Part shown: piece by piece, positions 42,664 to 50,190 of the stretch
Position numbering within the stretch: position 1 is the stretch's first letter
Layout: each line of letters opens with the position of its first letter
Source of the DNA: Streptomyces broussonetiae
GTDB taxonomy: Bacteria > Actinomycetota > Actinomycetes > Streptomycetales > Streptomycetaceae
Direction: 5' to 3'
Length of the DNA stretch: 64,000 bases
Assembly (NCBI RefSeq): GCF_009796285.1
Contig: NZ_CP047020.1
Location: forward strand, 5,828,001 to 5,892,000
Made by a program: the position numbers and the translations under genes
The notes under the pieces: generated by a model
Told to the model about the DNA's origin: nothing
What the model saw: only the letters and a program-made list of their open reading frames with translations
The model's database searches: none

Positions 42664-43707
42664 ATGACCACTGTTGCTGCGTACGCCGCCCCCGCTGCGA
42701 AGGCTCCGCTGGAGCGGACGACCATCGAGCGGCGCGCGGTCGGCGAGTTCGACGTCCTGATCGACATCAAGTTCGCCGGTATCTGCCACTCCGACATCCA
42801 CCAGGCCCGCGACGGCTGGCGGCCCGGCACCTTCCCGATGGTGCCCGGCCACGAGATCGCGGGCGTCGTCTCCGAGGTCGGCCCCGGCGTGACGAAGTAC
42901 GCCGTCGGCGACCGGGTGGGGGTCGGCTGCATGGTCGACTCCTGCCGCGAGTGCGACAACTGCAAGGCGGGCCTGGAGCAGTACTGCTCGGGCGGCGGCC
43001 CGGTTTGGACGTACAACGGCACCGGCAAGGACGGGCAGCCCACCTACGGCGGCTACTCCCAGAAGATCGTCGTCGACCAGGACTACGTCGTCCGCATCCC
43101 GGACGGCCTGTCCCTGGACGTGGCCGCCCCGCTGCTCTGCGCCGGCATCACCACCTACTCCCCGCTCCGCCACTGGAACGCCGGCCCCGGCAAGAAGGTC
43201 GCCGTCGTCGGCCTCGGCGGCCTCGGCCACGTCGGCGTGAAGCTCGCGCACGCGCTCGGCGCCGAGGTCACGGTGCTCTCCCAGTCGCTGCGCAAGAAGG
43301 ACGACGGCCTGAAGCTGGGCGCCGACCACTACTACGCCACCAGCGACCCCAAGACCTTCGAGGAGCTGGCGGGCACGTTCGACCTGATCCTGAACACGGT
43401 CTCGGCCCCGCTGGACTTCGCGCCCTACTTCTCCCTGCTGCGCACCGACGGCAGCATGGTCAACGTGGGCCTGCCGGAGGAGCCGGTGCAGATCGTCCTG
43501 CAGACCCTGTTCGGCAACCGCCGCAGCGTGAGCAGCTCCGGCATCGGCGGCATCGCCGAGACCCAGGAGATGCTGGACTTCTGCGCCGAGCACGGTGTCG
43601 GCGCCGAGATCGAGCTGATCAGCGCCGAGGAGATCAACGACGCGTACGAGCGGGTGCTCTCCAGCGACGTCCGCTACCGCTTCGTGATCGACACGGCCAC
43701 GATCTGA
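42664..43707 (+). CDS. zinc-dependent alcohol dehydrogenase (cinnamyl/YahK type)
   Basis: 347 residues, medium-chain dehydrogenase family. Catalytic zinc ligands appear in GICHSDIH and GHE, and the structural zinc loop is CRECDNCKAGLEQYC. The nucleotide-binding motif is GLGGLGHVGVKLA, followed by TVLSQSLRKKDD, which suits NADP. It reduces aldehydes or oxidises alcohols; the substrate is unknown. AGGAGA upstream. Divergent from the MmyB-type regulator that probably controls it. Confidence 0.92.
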   Translation: MTTVAAYAAPAAKAPLERTTIERRAVGEFDVLIDIKFAGICHSDIHQARDGWRPGTFPMVPGHEIAGVVSEVGPGVTKYAVGDRVGVGCMVDSCRECDNCKAGLEQYCSGGGPVWTYNGTGKDGQPTYGGYSQKIVVDQDYVVRIPDGLSLDVAAPLLCAGITTYSPLRHWNAGPGKKVAVVGLGGLGHVGVKLAHALGAEVTVLSQSLRKKDDGLKLGADHYYATSDPKTFEELAGTFDLILNTVSAPLDFAPYFSLLRTDGSMVNVGLPEEPVQIVLQTLFGNRRSVSSSGIGGIAETQEMLDFCAEHGVGAEIELISAEEINDAYERVLSSDVRYRFVIDTATI

Positions 43708-43840
43708 GCCATGACCGGGCAGGCAGCTCCTGCGAGGAGCCCCTGCCCGGCCGGTGGTATTCGGTCCGGCCATGGCGGCTTGACCGCGGTTCGTGGCGGG
43801 GTGGCCGGTCGTCGTGGGCGCTTGGTCCGCCGTGGTGGTG

Positions 43841-43983
43841 CGGCTGCGGTGGCCCAGTAGCCACAGCAGGTACGGTCCGCCGACCAGCGCGGTGAGGGAA
43901 CCCACCGGGATCTCCAGCGGCGACAGCAGCGTGCGCGGGGACGCACCGGCTCCGAGAGCGCTGGAGCGGGGGCCGGGGGCCGG
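43841..43983 (-). pseudogene. C-terminal remnant of a FecCD-type siderophore permease
   Basis: The minus strand encodes RTLLSPLEIPVGSLTALVGG, then PYLLWLLGHRSR. This is the conserved end of FecCD/BtuC permeases, where an ELPVG...ALVGxPxFLxLL motif closes the protein. The rest of the roughly 330-residue permease is missing: upstream of the fragment lies the end of the sulfite-oxidase-like gene, and no stop follows the fragment before the dehydrogenase region. It is a deletion or insertion scar. Confidence 0.75.
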
Positions 43984-45075
43984 TCAGGCGCTGCAGGAGA
44001 TGTGCAGGTGAGCAGCGGCGTTGTTGGCGTATCCCCGGGGGTTCCAGACGGTCGCCGGAGATTCGGTCTGCACCGCCGCGGTGGAGTCCCAGGCCCGTGC
44101 GACCAGCTCGCCCTCGCCGGGGGGCAGGGTGAGCGTGGCGCGCCAGTGCTGCCAGGTCCAGGGATTCGCCGGTGGGTCGAGATCGGCGTGGATCCAGGTG
44201 CTGCCGCGGTCTGCGGAGACGTCCACGCGGGCCACGGTTCGGTCGTCCCCGGCGAAGGCGAACCCGCTGACCTCGGTCGGTCCGGCAGTCAGGCGGGCAC
44301 CCCTGCAGGGCCGCAGGAAGGCGCAGTGAATGGCGATCGGGCCGAGGGTGATGCCGTCGCCCGGTCCCGCCGTCCTGGGATCGACTTCGGGGGGCAGGAG
44401 GCTGTACTCGGTCTGGAAGTAGTTGTCGGTCGGCTCGGCCAGTGCGCTGATGCGCTGGAGCCATTTGACGCTGCGGGCACCGATCCACCCCGGGACGATC
44501 ACGCGCAGGGGAGCGCCGTGCGCGGGAGGCAGCGCCTGGCCGTTCATGGACCAGGCCAGGAGCACCTCGCTCGAGGTGGCCTTGGCCAACGGTACGGAGC
44601 CGCCGAAGAGTTGGGGCGGGTCGGCCTGCTGTGACTCGTCGGCGCCCTCGAAGGCGATGTGCGCCGCTTCCGGCCGGATCCCGGCCTCGGCCAGCACGTC
44701 TGCCAGCCCTGCCCCGCTCCAGCTCGCCGTGGAGATGGCTCCTGGCCCCCAGGCGACCTGGCCGGGTATGTCGCGGACCTCGATGAGATCGGCCCGGCGG
44801 TTGCCTGCACACTGCAGCGTCGCCACCACCGTCCGCTCGCGGAAGCGGCGCAGGTCGTCCATCGACAACTCCAGCGGACGACCGACCAGACCGTCCACGC
44901 GCAGCCGCCAACTTCCGGAGTCGATGCGGGGGATCGGCGCGTGGTTGCGGCCGTAGAACGCCTCCAGGGAGGTGATCCGGTCCACGAGGGCATCGGGAGG
45001 CGTTTCGGCGTTGTAGGGCTCGTCCTGGTGCACGAGCATGTCGTCGCGTTTGTTCCAGCTACCCATGAAGTCCAT
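43984..45075 (-). CDS. sulfite oxidase-like molybdopterin enzyme
   Basis: 363 residues. The molybdopterin domain has NHAPIPRID, LRVDGLVGRPLEL and the molybdenum-ligating Cys89 in LQCAGNRR, followed by HGAPLRVIVPGWIGARSVKWL. The C-terminal Mo-co dimerisation domain starts near 255 (VSGFAFAGDDRTVARVDVSADRG). No Tat or Sec signal and no haem domain, so probably cytoplasmic. It may oxidise sulfite or another S-compound. It borders directly on the truncated permease remnant, so it may have arrived with the rearrangement. Confidence 0.88.
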   Translation of the reverse strand: MDFMGSWNKRDDMLVHQDEPYNAETPPDALVDRITSLEAFYGRNHAPIPRIDSGSWRLRVDGLVGRPLELSMDDLRRFRERTVVATLQCAGNRRADLIEVRDIPGQVAWGPGAISTASWSGAGLADVLAEAGIRPEAAHIAFEGADESQQADPPQLFGGSVPLAKATSSEVLLAWSMNGQALPPAHGAPLRVIVPGWIGARSVKWLQRISALAEPTDNYFQTEYSLLPPEVDPRTAGPGDGITLGPIAIHCAFLRPCRGARLTAGPTEVSGFAFAGDDRTVARVDVSADRGSTWIHADLDPPANPWTWQHWRATLTLPPGEGELVARAWDSTAAVQTESPATVWNPRGYANNAAAHLHISCSA

Positions 45076-45264
45076 GTTCGTCGTCTCGGCCGGACCCGAC
45101 CTCCCGAACGCTCACGCCGGCGACCAGGAGGCACGGAGCCGAGCCGACCGGCCACCGGAAGCCGACACGCGCGCCGGAGTCCTCGGTTGCCGAGCAATTC
45201 AACCGGGTGAATCATGGCATAGGGGTTCTTGTCGGGGCTTGCACGTGCGACCTGCGGAGGACTC

Positions 45265-45813
45265 ATGTACACGACTCGATCCCGTGCCCGTTCCGCCGCC
45301 GTCTGCGCCGCCACCCTGTGCGTCCTGGGTGCCACGTCGCTCCCGGCCCTCGCCGCGTCGTCGTTCTCGACATCGGCGGTCTCCACCCTGGACAGGCAGC
45401 TCCTGACCGCGGCCCACCAGGGCAACCTGTGGGAGATCGCGGCCAGTCAGCAGGCTCAGAGCGCCGCGACCACCGCCTGCGTCAAGCAGGTCGCCGTCAC
45501 CTTCATCCGCGACCACCGCGCCCTGGATGCCGGTGTCGTCAAGACCGCAGCAGAACTCGGTGTGACACTGCCGTCCGGACAAACGGGCGCGCAGCTGCAG
45601 CAGACCGCCGCCCTCAAGTCCCTCGCCGGGAAGCCCGCTTACGATGCCGCGTGGCTCAAGGCCCAGTACCCCGCCCACGTGCAGACCCTCGCGCTCATCG
45701 ACAAGGTGATCGCCTCGGGCACCAACCCGAGCGTGAAGTCCCTGGCCAAGAGTGCGCGCCCGGTGGTCGCACGCCACACCCAGATGGTCAACGACGGTGT
45801 GTGCCACGCATAG
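45265..45813 (+). CDS. DUF4142-family secreted protein
   Basis: 182 residues from the ATG at 45265, with GGAGG 4 nt upstream. Signal peptide to about residue 31 (ALA), then a helical ferritin-like bundle typical of DUF4142: LDRQLLTAAHQGNLWEIAASQ, FIRDHRALDAGVVKTA, VQTLALIDKVIASG, ARHTQMVND. Exported; role unknown. It is divergent from the sulfite oxidase-like gene. Confidence 0.82.
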   Translation: MYTTRSRARSAAVCAATLCVLGATSLPALAASSFSTSAVSTLDRQLLTAAHQGNLWEIAASQQAQSAATTACVKQVAVTFIRDHRALDAGVVKTAAELGVTLPSGQTGAQLQQTAALKSLAGKPAYDAAWLKAQYPAHVQTLALIDKVIASGTNPSVKSLAKSARPVVARHTQMVNDGVCHA

Positions 45814-45837
45814 CGGCAACTGAGCTGTGCCTGTGCG

Positions 45838-46218
45838 TCACCGCTGGCGCTGCGGACGCCATTCGAGGAGCAGGATCGTCGCGTCGTCCCGAAGCTGGTT
45901 GCCGTGGTGGTCAAGGACGGCGATCAGGCCGTCGTCGGCCTCGGCCACCCGCGAGGAGACCGTTCGGTACGCCCAGCCCGCCGACGAGTCGCCCACCGGC
46001 AGCGGATCCATGGCCTCATCGAGTGGGACGAGCAGCCGCTGCTGCAAGTCGACGAGGTAGATCAGCGCGGATCCCAGGACAAGGGCCGAGGCGCAGCGGT
46101 TCACCAGGTCGGGCAGTGCGAACGGCAGGGCGGTCCGGGCCTCGATGATCAGCTCCTCCAGCCGGTTCTCGTCGATGGCGACATCGGGACCGAAGGACGC
46201 GTGTGGTGGGTCCGACAC
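45838..46218 (-). pseudogene. GAF-PP2C phosphatase with large internal deletion
   Basis: 126 residues from a GTG at 46218. Residues 1-100 match the N-terminal GAF region of the Streptomyces PP2C (SpoIIE) family: LEELIIEARTALPFALPDLV, ALVLGSALIYLVDLQQRLLVPL, AGWAYRTVSSRV. The last 25 residues, VLDHHGNQLRDDATILLLEW and RPQRQR, are the C-terminal end of the same family's phosphatase domain. The central 250 or so residues with the metal site are missing. The junction lies near 45915 and keeps frame, so a non-catalytic short protein could still be made. Confidence 0.7.
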
Positions 46219-46496
46219 GGGGATCACCCCTTCCGCGCCCAGTCTCACACCGATCCCGTCCTGTCTCGCGTCGGCCCGTGGCGAGGCGAAAGCGCCTGGC
46301 CAGGGCAGTCGGCGGAGCCGGGCCGGGCACATCTCGGGTACCGGCTGCGTGATCGACCGACCCGGTAGCGGGATCACCGCGGAGGAATTCGTCGTCGACC
46401 ACGGAGTAGAAGTGGGGAGATCCTCCGCACGGGGGTCCGGCCTACTGCCGGCAACCCTGATGCGGCCCGTGAACGCAGCGGGGGTCGGGCGGGCAC

Positions 46497-46522
46497 GGAA
46501 TCGCCTGGAACCCTCCTGCGTT
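46497..46522 (+). promoter_or_regulatory. SigR-type promoter of msrA
   Basis: GGAAT (46497-46501), exactly 18 bp, then GTT (46520-46522) matches the SigR consensus GGAAT-n18-GTT. The msrA ATG is about 80 bp downstream. msrA is a known member of the SigR thiol-oxidative stress regulon in S. coelicolor. The rest of 46219-46604 shows nothing else I can support. Confidence 0.75.
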
Positions 46523-46604
46523 GAGGACACTGGGTAGGGGATGCCGGTGGAGTGCGAGCCGAGCAGCCCGAGTGGCCGAGCTAACAGATATTGGAGGGGC
46601 CGTA

Positions 46605-47117
46605 ATGGCTGCGCAGACGCAGAGGGCCGTGCTGGCAGGTGGATGCTTCTGGGGGATGGAGGAGCTGATCCGCCGGCTTCCGGGCGTGACGGCGACCCGG
46701 GTCGGATACACGGGGGGTGACGTGCCCAACGCTACGTACCGTAACCACGGCACGCACGCGGAGGCCATCGAGATCCTTTTCGACCCTGCGAAGACCGACT
46801 ATCGAGCGATCCTGGAGTTCTTCTTCCAGATCCACGACCCGAGCACCAAGAACCGCCAGGGCAACGACATCGGCCTCAGCTACCGCTCGGCGATCTACTA
46901 CGTGGACGACGAGCAGAAGCGGATCGCCGAGGACACGATCGCGGATGTGGACGCCTCCGGACTGTGGCCCGGCAAGGTCGTCACCGAGGTGGAGCCGGTC
47001 GGTCCCTTCTGGGAGGCCGAGCCCGAGCACCAGGACTACCTGCAGCGTTACCCGGACGGTTACACCTGCCACTTCCCGCGTCCGGGATGGCGGCTGCCCA
47101 CCCGCGCGGAGGGCTGA
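46605..47117 (+). CDS. msrA: peptide methionine (S)-sulfoxide reductase
   Basis: 170 residues. Catalytic Cys in the GCFWG motif, followed by RVGYTGGDVPNATY, FFFQIHDPSTKNRQGND and YRSAIYYVDDEQ. It reduces methionine-S-sulfoxide in oxidised proteins, with recycling by thioredoxin through C-terminal residues. GGAGGGG precedes the ATG. Preceded by the SigR-type promoter at 46497. Confidence 0.95.
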   Translation: MAAQTQRAVLAGGCFWGMEELIRRLPGVTATRVGYTGGDVPNATYRNHGTHAEAIEILFDPAKTDYRAILEFFFQIHDPSTKNRQGNDIGLSYRSAIYYVDDEQKRIAEDTIADVDASGLWPGKVVTEVEPVGPFWEAEPEHQDYLQRYPDGYTCHFPRPGWRLPTRAEG

Positions 47118-47267
47118 CCGCGAGGGGGTCCGGCAGAAGGTGGAGGCCGGTCGGCCGGGGGCCTGCCGACGGGCTCCACGTCTTCGGGCGGGAGACGCCG
47201 GTACCGGCGAGCCCGTGCTGCCAGATGACCCAGGGGGCCGGAGCAGGCTGCCGGGTGGAGCACCCCG

Positions 47268-47722
47268 TCATCCGCGCAGGTGGGCAAGAAGCTCGTCCGC
47301 AACGGGATAGGGGCGTTCTCGGGGCAGCAGCCGGGCGGCGGAGTCCGGATCACCCCTGTTGACCAGGGCATGGATCCTGTGGGCGAGTGGGGTCACGTCG
47401 CGGATGGCGACTGTCCACTCGTCCGCAGAGCGTCGTGCGGCCTCACCGCAGAGGCCGAGTTGCAGAGAGCGGTACGGCAGGGGCCGCAGGCGCAGGTCCC
47501 GCTCGGGGTCCCACTGCACGCGAGTGGGCGCGCTTCACCTCACGCTGCCACGTTGTCCGGTCGGGGTGGACCCCGCGCCGTAGCTCGACAGGCAGGCCTG
47601 CCGCAGCGCCCACTCGGAGCCGTCACGGTTGATCTCGACGGCCAGGACGGACTCCTGCCCCTCCTTGGCGCCCCAGCCGCACCGGTACATCATCCACAGG
47701 AACGAGGGCTTGATCCACGTCA
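47268..47722 (-). pseudogene. DUF4291 gene, C-terminal part (interrupted and frameshifted)
   Basis: The minus strand reads LTWIKPSFLWMMYRCGWGAK and continues as VLAVEINRDGSEWALRQACL, the middle of a DUF4291 protein. After a short low-identity stretch a second frame gives VQWDPERDLRLRPLP and ends in RDVTPLAHRI...LLPRERPYPV. Two frame changes are needed, near 47575 and near 47525. The missing N-terminus is found in frame at 48652-48799; the two parts share the codons for TWI through a 12-bp duplication. Function of DUF4291 is unknown. Confidence 0.8.
47711..47722. repeat. left 12-bp direct repeat flanking the insertion
   Basis: TGATCCACGTCA, identical to 48652-48663. It lies inside the DUF4291 coding sequence at the codons for TWI. 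It looks like a target-site duplication. Confidence 0.8.
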
Positions 47723-47807
47723 AGCCGTGCTCACAGACCTTTGCCGGAGGGAGCGGCAGCGATCTGATTTCTCTGCAGACTCCCGAGTGGGTGTCCTGGC
47801 CGGCAGG

Positions 47808-48148
47808 ATGGTCAACATGGAGATCATTCCAGGACAAGGTGTGGCCCTCGTCAGGATCGGGGAGTCGTGGAGATCGGCTACAGCGGCGAAGGCGGCGATG
47901 CCGAAGCACACTACGACGGGGTTCAACTGACCCATCGCTTTCTGGATGATGTCGTCGCGGACCTCCACGCCCTGGGGCACTCAAGCACACCCTCAGACAT
48001 CGGCCACGACTTCCACGCCGGCTTCTCCGTGTGGTCCATGCATTCGTTGTGGGCGCGCGACCTCGACCCGGAGGCCGGCGAGGACGACGAACGCGCGGTC
48101 TCCGAAGGAGTCTCGGTCGCGCCGTACGCCTACTTCACTGAAGGATGA
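47808..48148 (+). pseudogene. small cytoplasmic protein, probably frameshifted, carried on the insertion
   Basis: The first frame reads MVNMEIIPGQGVALVRIGES, ending near 47865. The second frame, from a GTG at 47867, reads VEIGYSGEGGDAEAHYDGVQ and continues with LTHRFLDDVVADLHALG and a DIGHDF...SVWSMHSLWARDLDP motif. The two parts look like start and end of one protein family with its middle missing. Alternatively the 93-residue product of the second frame is made from GTG 47867. Acidic and without signal peptide. No function recognised. Confidence 0.5.
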
Positions 48149-48210
48149 GGCCGGGAAGCAGCGGGCCTGCCCGGAGGGCGAACGCCGTCCGGTGCCACCC
48201 CTCTCTCAGC

Positions 48211-48588
48211 TCAGCCGGTGTGCCGGTCCGTGGAGAGTAGCCACTGCCAGCGTTGACGTTCCGTGACGAGGGTGGCGGTCACCAGGAGAGACACGAGGAC
48301 TGCCGCATAGATGGGCCACGCCAACCATGCGGCGATCGCGGCAGCAGCGAGCTGAAGCAGCACGAGCAGGATCGTGACCGTACCCGGAACAGGGATGATC
48401 ACCTGCGCCTTGTCTCCCGGAGTGGAGAAGACGGTCGGGAGGCCAATCAGCACCACCACCGCCAAGACGGCAAGCAGCCACGAGTACTTGGACAAGGCCC
48501 AGGGACTGGCCACCCAGGCGACGAGTTCCGCAGCGAAGCGCAGAACGGATGCGATGCGGTCGTCCGGTCTCTCCAAGTTCGCCCCCAC
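48211..48588 (-). CDS. small membrane protein on the insertion
   Basis: 125 residues, GTG start. A short cytoplasmic N-terminus is followed by three hydrophobic segments: YSWLLAVLAVVVLIGLP, VTILLVLLQLAAAAIAAWLAW and the next PIYAAVLVSLLVTATLV. It resembles the DUF2568-type small membrane proteins of actinobacteria, a tentative match. Its stop faces the 47808 gene 62 bp away. It is the only intact gene in the inserted segment. Confidence 0.65.
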   Translation of the reverse strand: MGANLERPDDRIASVLRFAAELVAWVASPWALSKYSWLLAVLAVVVLIGLPTVFSTPGDKAQVIIPVPGTVTILLVLLQLAAAAIAAWLAWPIYAAVLVSLLVTATLVTERQRWQWLLSTDRHTG

Positions 48589-48651
48589 AAGCTGTGTCGA
48601 CCACCAGCGGAGGATCTTACGACTACGGATGGGGCTGTGAACGCGCCTTGG

Positions 48652-48663
48652 TGATCCACGTCA
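48652..48663. repeat. right 12-bp direct repeat flanking the insertion
   Basis: TGATCCACGTCA, identical to 47711-47722; bases just outside differ, so the match is exactly 12 bp. Confidence 0.8.
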
Positions 48664-48799
48664 TCCTGTCCCGCTTCCACACGGAGGGGAAACGGCCGTC
48701 ACGGACAGTGAGTAGCCCTGTCTCCGGGGAGTACGCCTGGTAGACGGTGACCGTGGATTCCGTGTGGGCGGCGCGGATCCGGCGTTGTGGTTCTGCCAT
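48652..48799 (-). pseudogene. DUF4291 gene, N-terminal part
   Basis: From the ATG at 48799 the minus strand reads MAEPQRRIRAAHTESTVTVY and continues QAYSPETGLL... to KRDRMTWI, the start of a DUF4291 protein (VYQAYSPE and RMTWIK are its hallmarks). After the 12-bp repeat the frame runs into foreign sequence and stops soon after. It joins in frame to the part at 47722. Confidence 0.78.
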
Positions 48800-48856
48800 G
48801 GCGTACAGCGTGGGCGTGGCCGGTCCAGGCGGCCACTGGTTATCGGCTGCTGTCCA

Positions 48857-48920
48857 CCAGGTCCTGTCGTCGAACTCCCGCCCTCCGCGCGGAGGGCGGG
48901 AGTTCGACGACAGGACCTGG
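48857..48920. repeat. perfect 64-bp palindrome
   Basis: Bases 48857-48888 are the exact reverse complement of 48889-48920, with no spacer. It lies between the broken DUF4291 gene and the 3' end of the Nudix-like gene (stop at 48956), both on the minus strand. It could act as a very strong terminator for the latter. The complete absence of mismatches over 32 bp per arm suggests recent origin or selection. Confidence 0.93.
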
Positions 48921-48955
48921 AGCTTGCCCCCGTCCCGGCGGGTCCGTCGGGCCTC

Positions 48956-50059
48956 TTACAGGCGACGCAGGACCTGTGCCTCCACCCGCTCGACAAGCGT
49001 GCGGCCGTACGTGTGCACGAGGGAGAGGTGGAAGAGGGACGGTGCCAACGGCGCCCAGCGGTGGATGCGGTTGGTCCGCAGCATGTACTTGACCACCGTT
49101 GCCGGCCGGAAGGGAACGTAGTCGATGGTGTGGTGCTCCCAGCGATCGGCGACACCCCGGCTCATGCGCGCTTGAAGGCCCGCGCTCGAGAGGTCCTTCA
49201 GCCTGGCGTGGAAGTGACCGCTCCAGTGGCGCTTGTCCACGTCCAGGACGAAGGCCAGGAGATCGAGGGAGTATTCATGGGGCTCCAGGGACAGTTCCTC
49301 CCGCATCCCGCGGCGGGCCACCGCGTGCAGGTCCGGTGCGCTCCTGCCCGAAGAGTCGATGTGCCTCGAAAGGCCCTCGTTCACAGAGGAGTTCCAGACA
49401 CCCGGTGCCATGCGTACCCGGTTGCTGCGCTGGCTCACGACGAGCATGTCGTCCGCGGTGACCACGGCGACGTTGACGGCGAAGCTGCACTGGAGGAAGG
49501 ACGGAGCCGTCAGCGGGTCATCGGGATCGAGATAGCGGGTGCGGGGCGTGGTGCCGTCGGAGAGCCTGCGGTCCAGCTGCTGAGCGGCGAGAAAGGTGTA
49601 ATAGTCGGTGGGGCGCAGCCTCAGGTGGATCTCGGGCGTCTCGTCAAGCGGGGTACGGGAGATGTCGAAGGACTCGACGGCGTAGCGAGGGCCGTTCCAC
49701 AGCGGCGTGCGCCCCTGCGTCCTCAGCCGCTTGCCCTCTTCGACGATTTCGTCCCGCCAGTCGGCCATGTCCGGTGGCAGCACCGCCTCATCGTCGAGCA
49801 CCTGGATGTTGATGGCTTCCGGAGGCACTGGAGACGTTCCGTCGCCTTCGACGATCAACGCGGAGGTCCGCAGGGGCCCGAGTGAGAACGTCTGCCATGC
49901 GGGCCCCGATTCCTCCTGCCGCCGCATGGTGCGGATCGCGGTCGTGGAGCGCTTGCGCAGCTGGTACCAGGCGTCCTGTAACGGCTGTTGGAACAGCACC
50001 GCGCAGACCATGCCGAGCACGGCGCCCACCACTCCGTTGGCTACATCGATTCCGTCCAT
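48956..50059 (-). CDS. membrane-anchored Nudix-like protein
   Basis: 367 residues. One N-terminal membrane segment (about 8-25, VVGAVLGMVCAVLF) is followed by a basic stretch, then a cytoplasmic region. The C-terminal half resembles a Nudix fold: VNVAVVTADDMLVVSQRS, GVWNSSVNEG, and ARRGMREELSLE in place of the REUxEExGU box. The first Glu of the box is Gly and the upstream Gx5E spacing is not canonical, so activity is uncertain. Lone gene. Such anchored Nudix-like proteins are scattered in Streptomyces accessory DNA. Confidence 0.6.
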   Translation of the reverse strand: MDGIDVANGVVGAVLGMVCAVLFQQPLQDAWYQLRKRSTTAIRTMRRQEESGPAWQTFSLGPLRTSALIVEGDGTSPVPPEAINIQVLDDEAVLPPDMADWRDEIVEEGKRLRTQGRTPLWNGPRYAVESFDISRTPLDETPEIHLRLRPTDYYTFLAAQQLDRRLSDGTTPRTRYLDPDDPLTAPSFLQCSFAVNVAVVTADDMLVVSQRSNRVRMAPGVWNSSVNEGLSRHIDSSGRSAPDLHAVARRGMREELSLEPHEYSLDLLAFVLDVDKRHWSGHFHARLKDLSSAGLQARMSRGVADRWEHHTIDYVPFRPATVVKYMLRTNRIHRWAPLAPSLFHLSLVHTYGRTLVERVEAQVLRRL

Positions 50060-50190
50060 GCCAAAGACAGTAGGAATCCTGCTGCTGCCGGGAGCCGTCG
50101 TGCCTCATCCGTTACCCGGTGGCCCGGCCGGCCTCGCCGTCACCGGTATGTCATTCCTTCCCGGGTCTTCCCGGGTCTTGCCGGGGCACA

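Larger units (their letters stand above)
47723..48651. mobile_element. 929-bp inserted segment without transposase
   Basis: Removing this segment plus one copy of the flanking 12-bp repeat restores a continuous DUF4291 frame (…RMTWI then KPSFLW…). The segment carries one gene on each strand, pointing towards each other, and no recombinase. Its ends share a loose inverted similarity: TCACAG lies 9 nt from the left end and 12 nt from the right end on the opposite strand. A non-autonomous element or a microhomology-mediated insertion would both fit. Confidence 0.55.

Noticed and set aside
46531..46604. tRNA-like words (GTGGCCGAGC) upstream of msrA
   Set aside because: No acceptor stem or anticodon arm can be folded around it.
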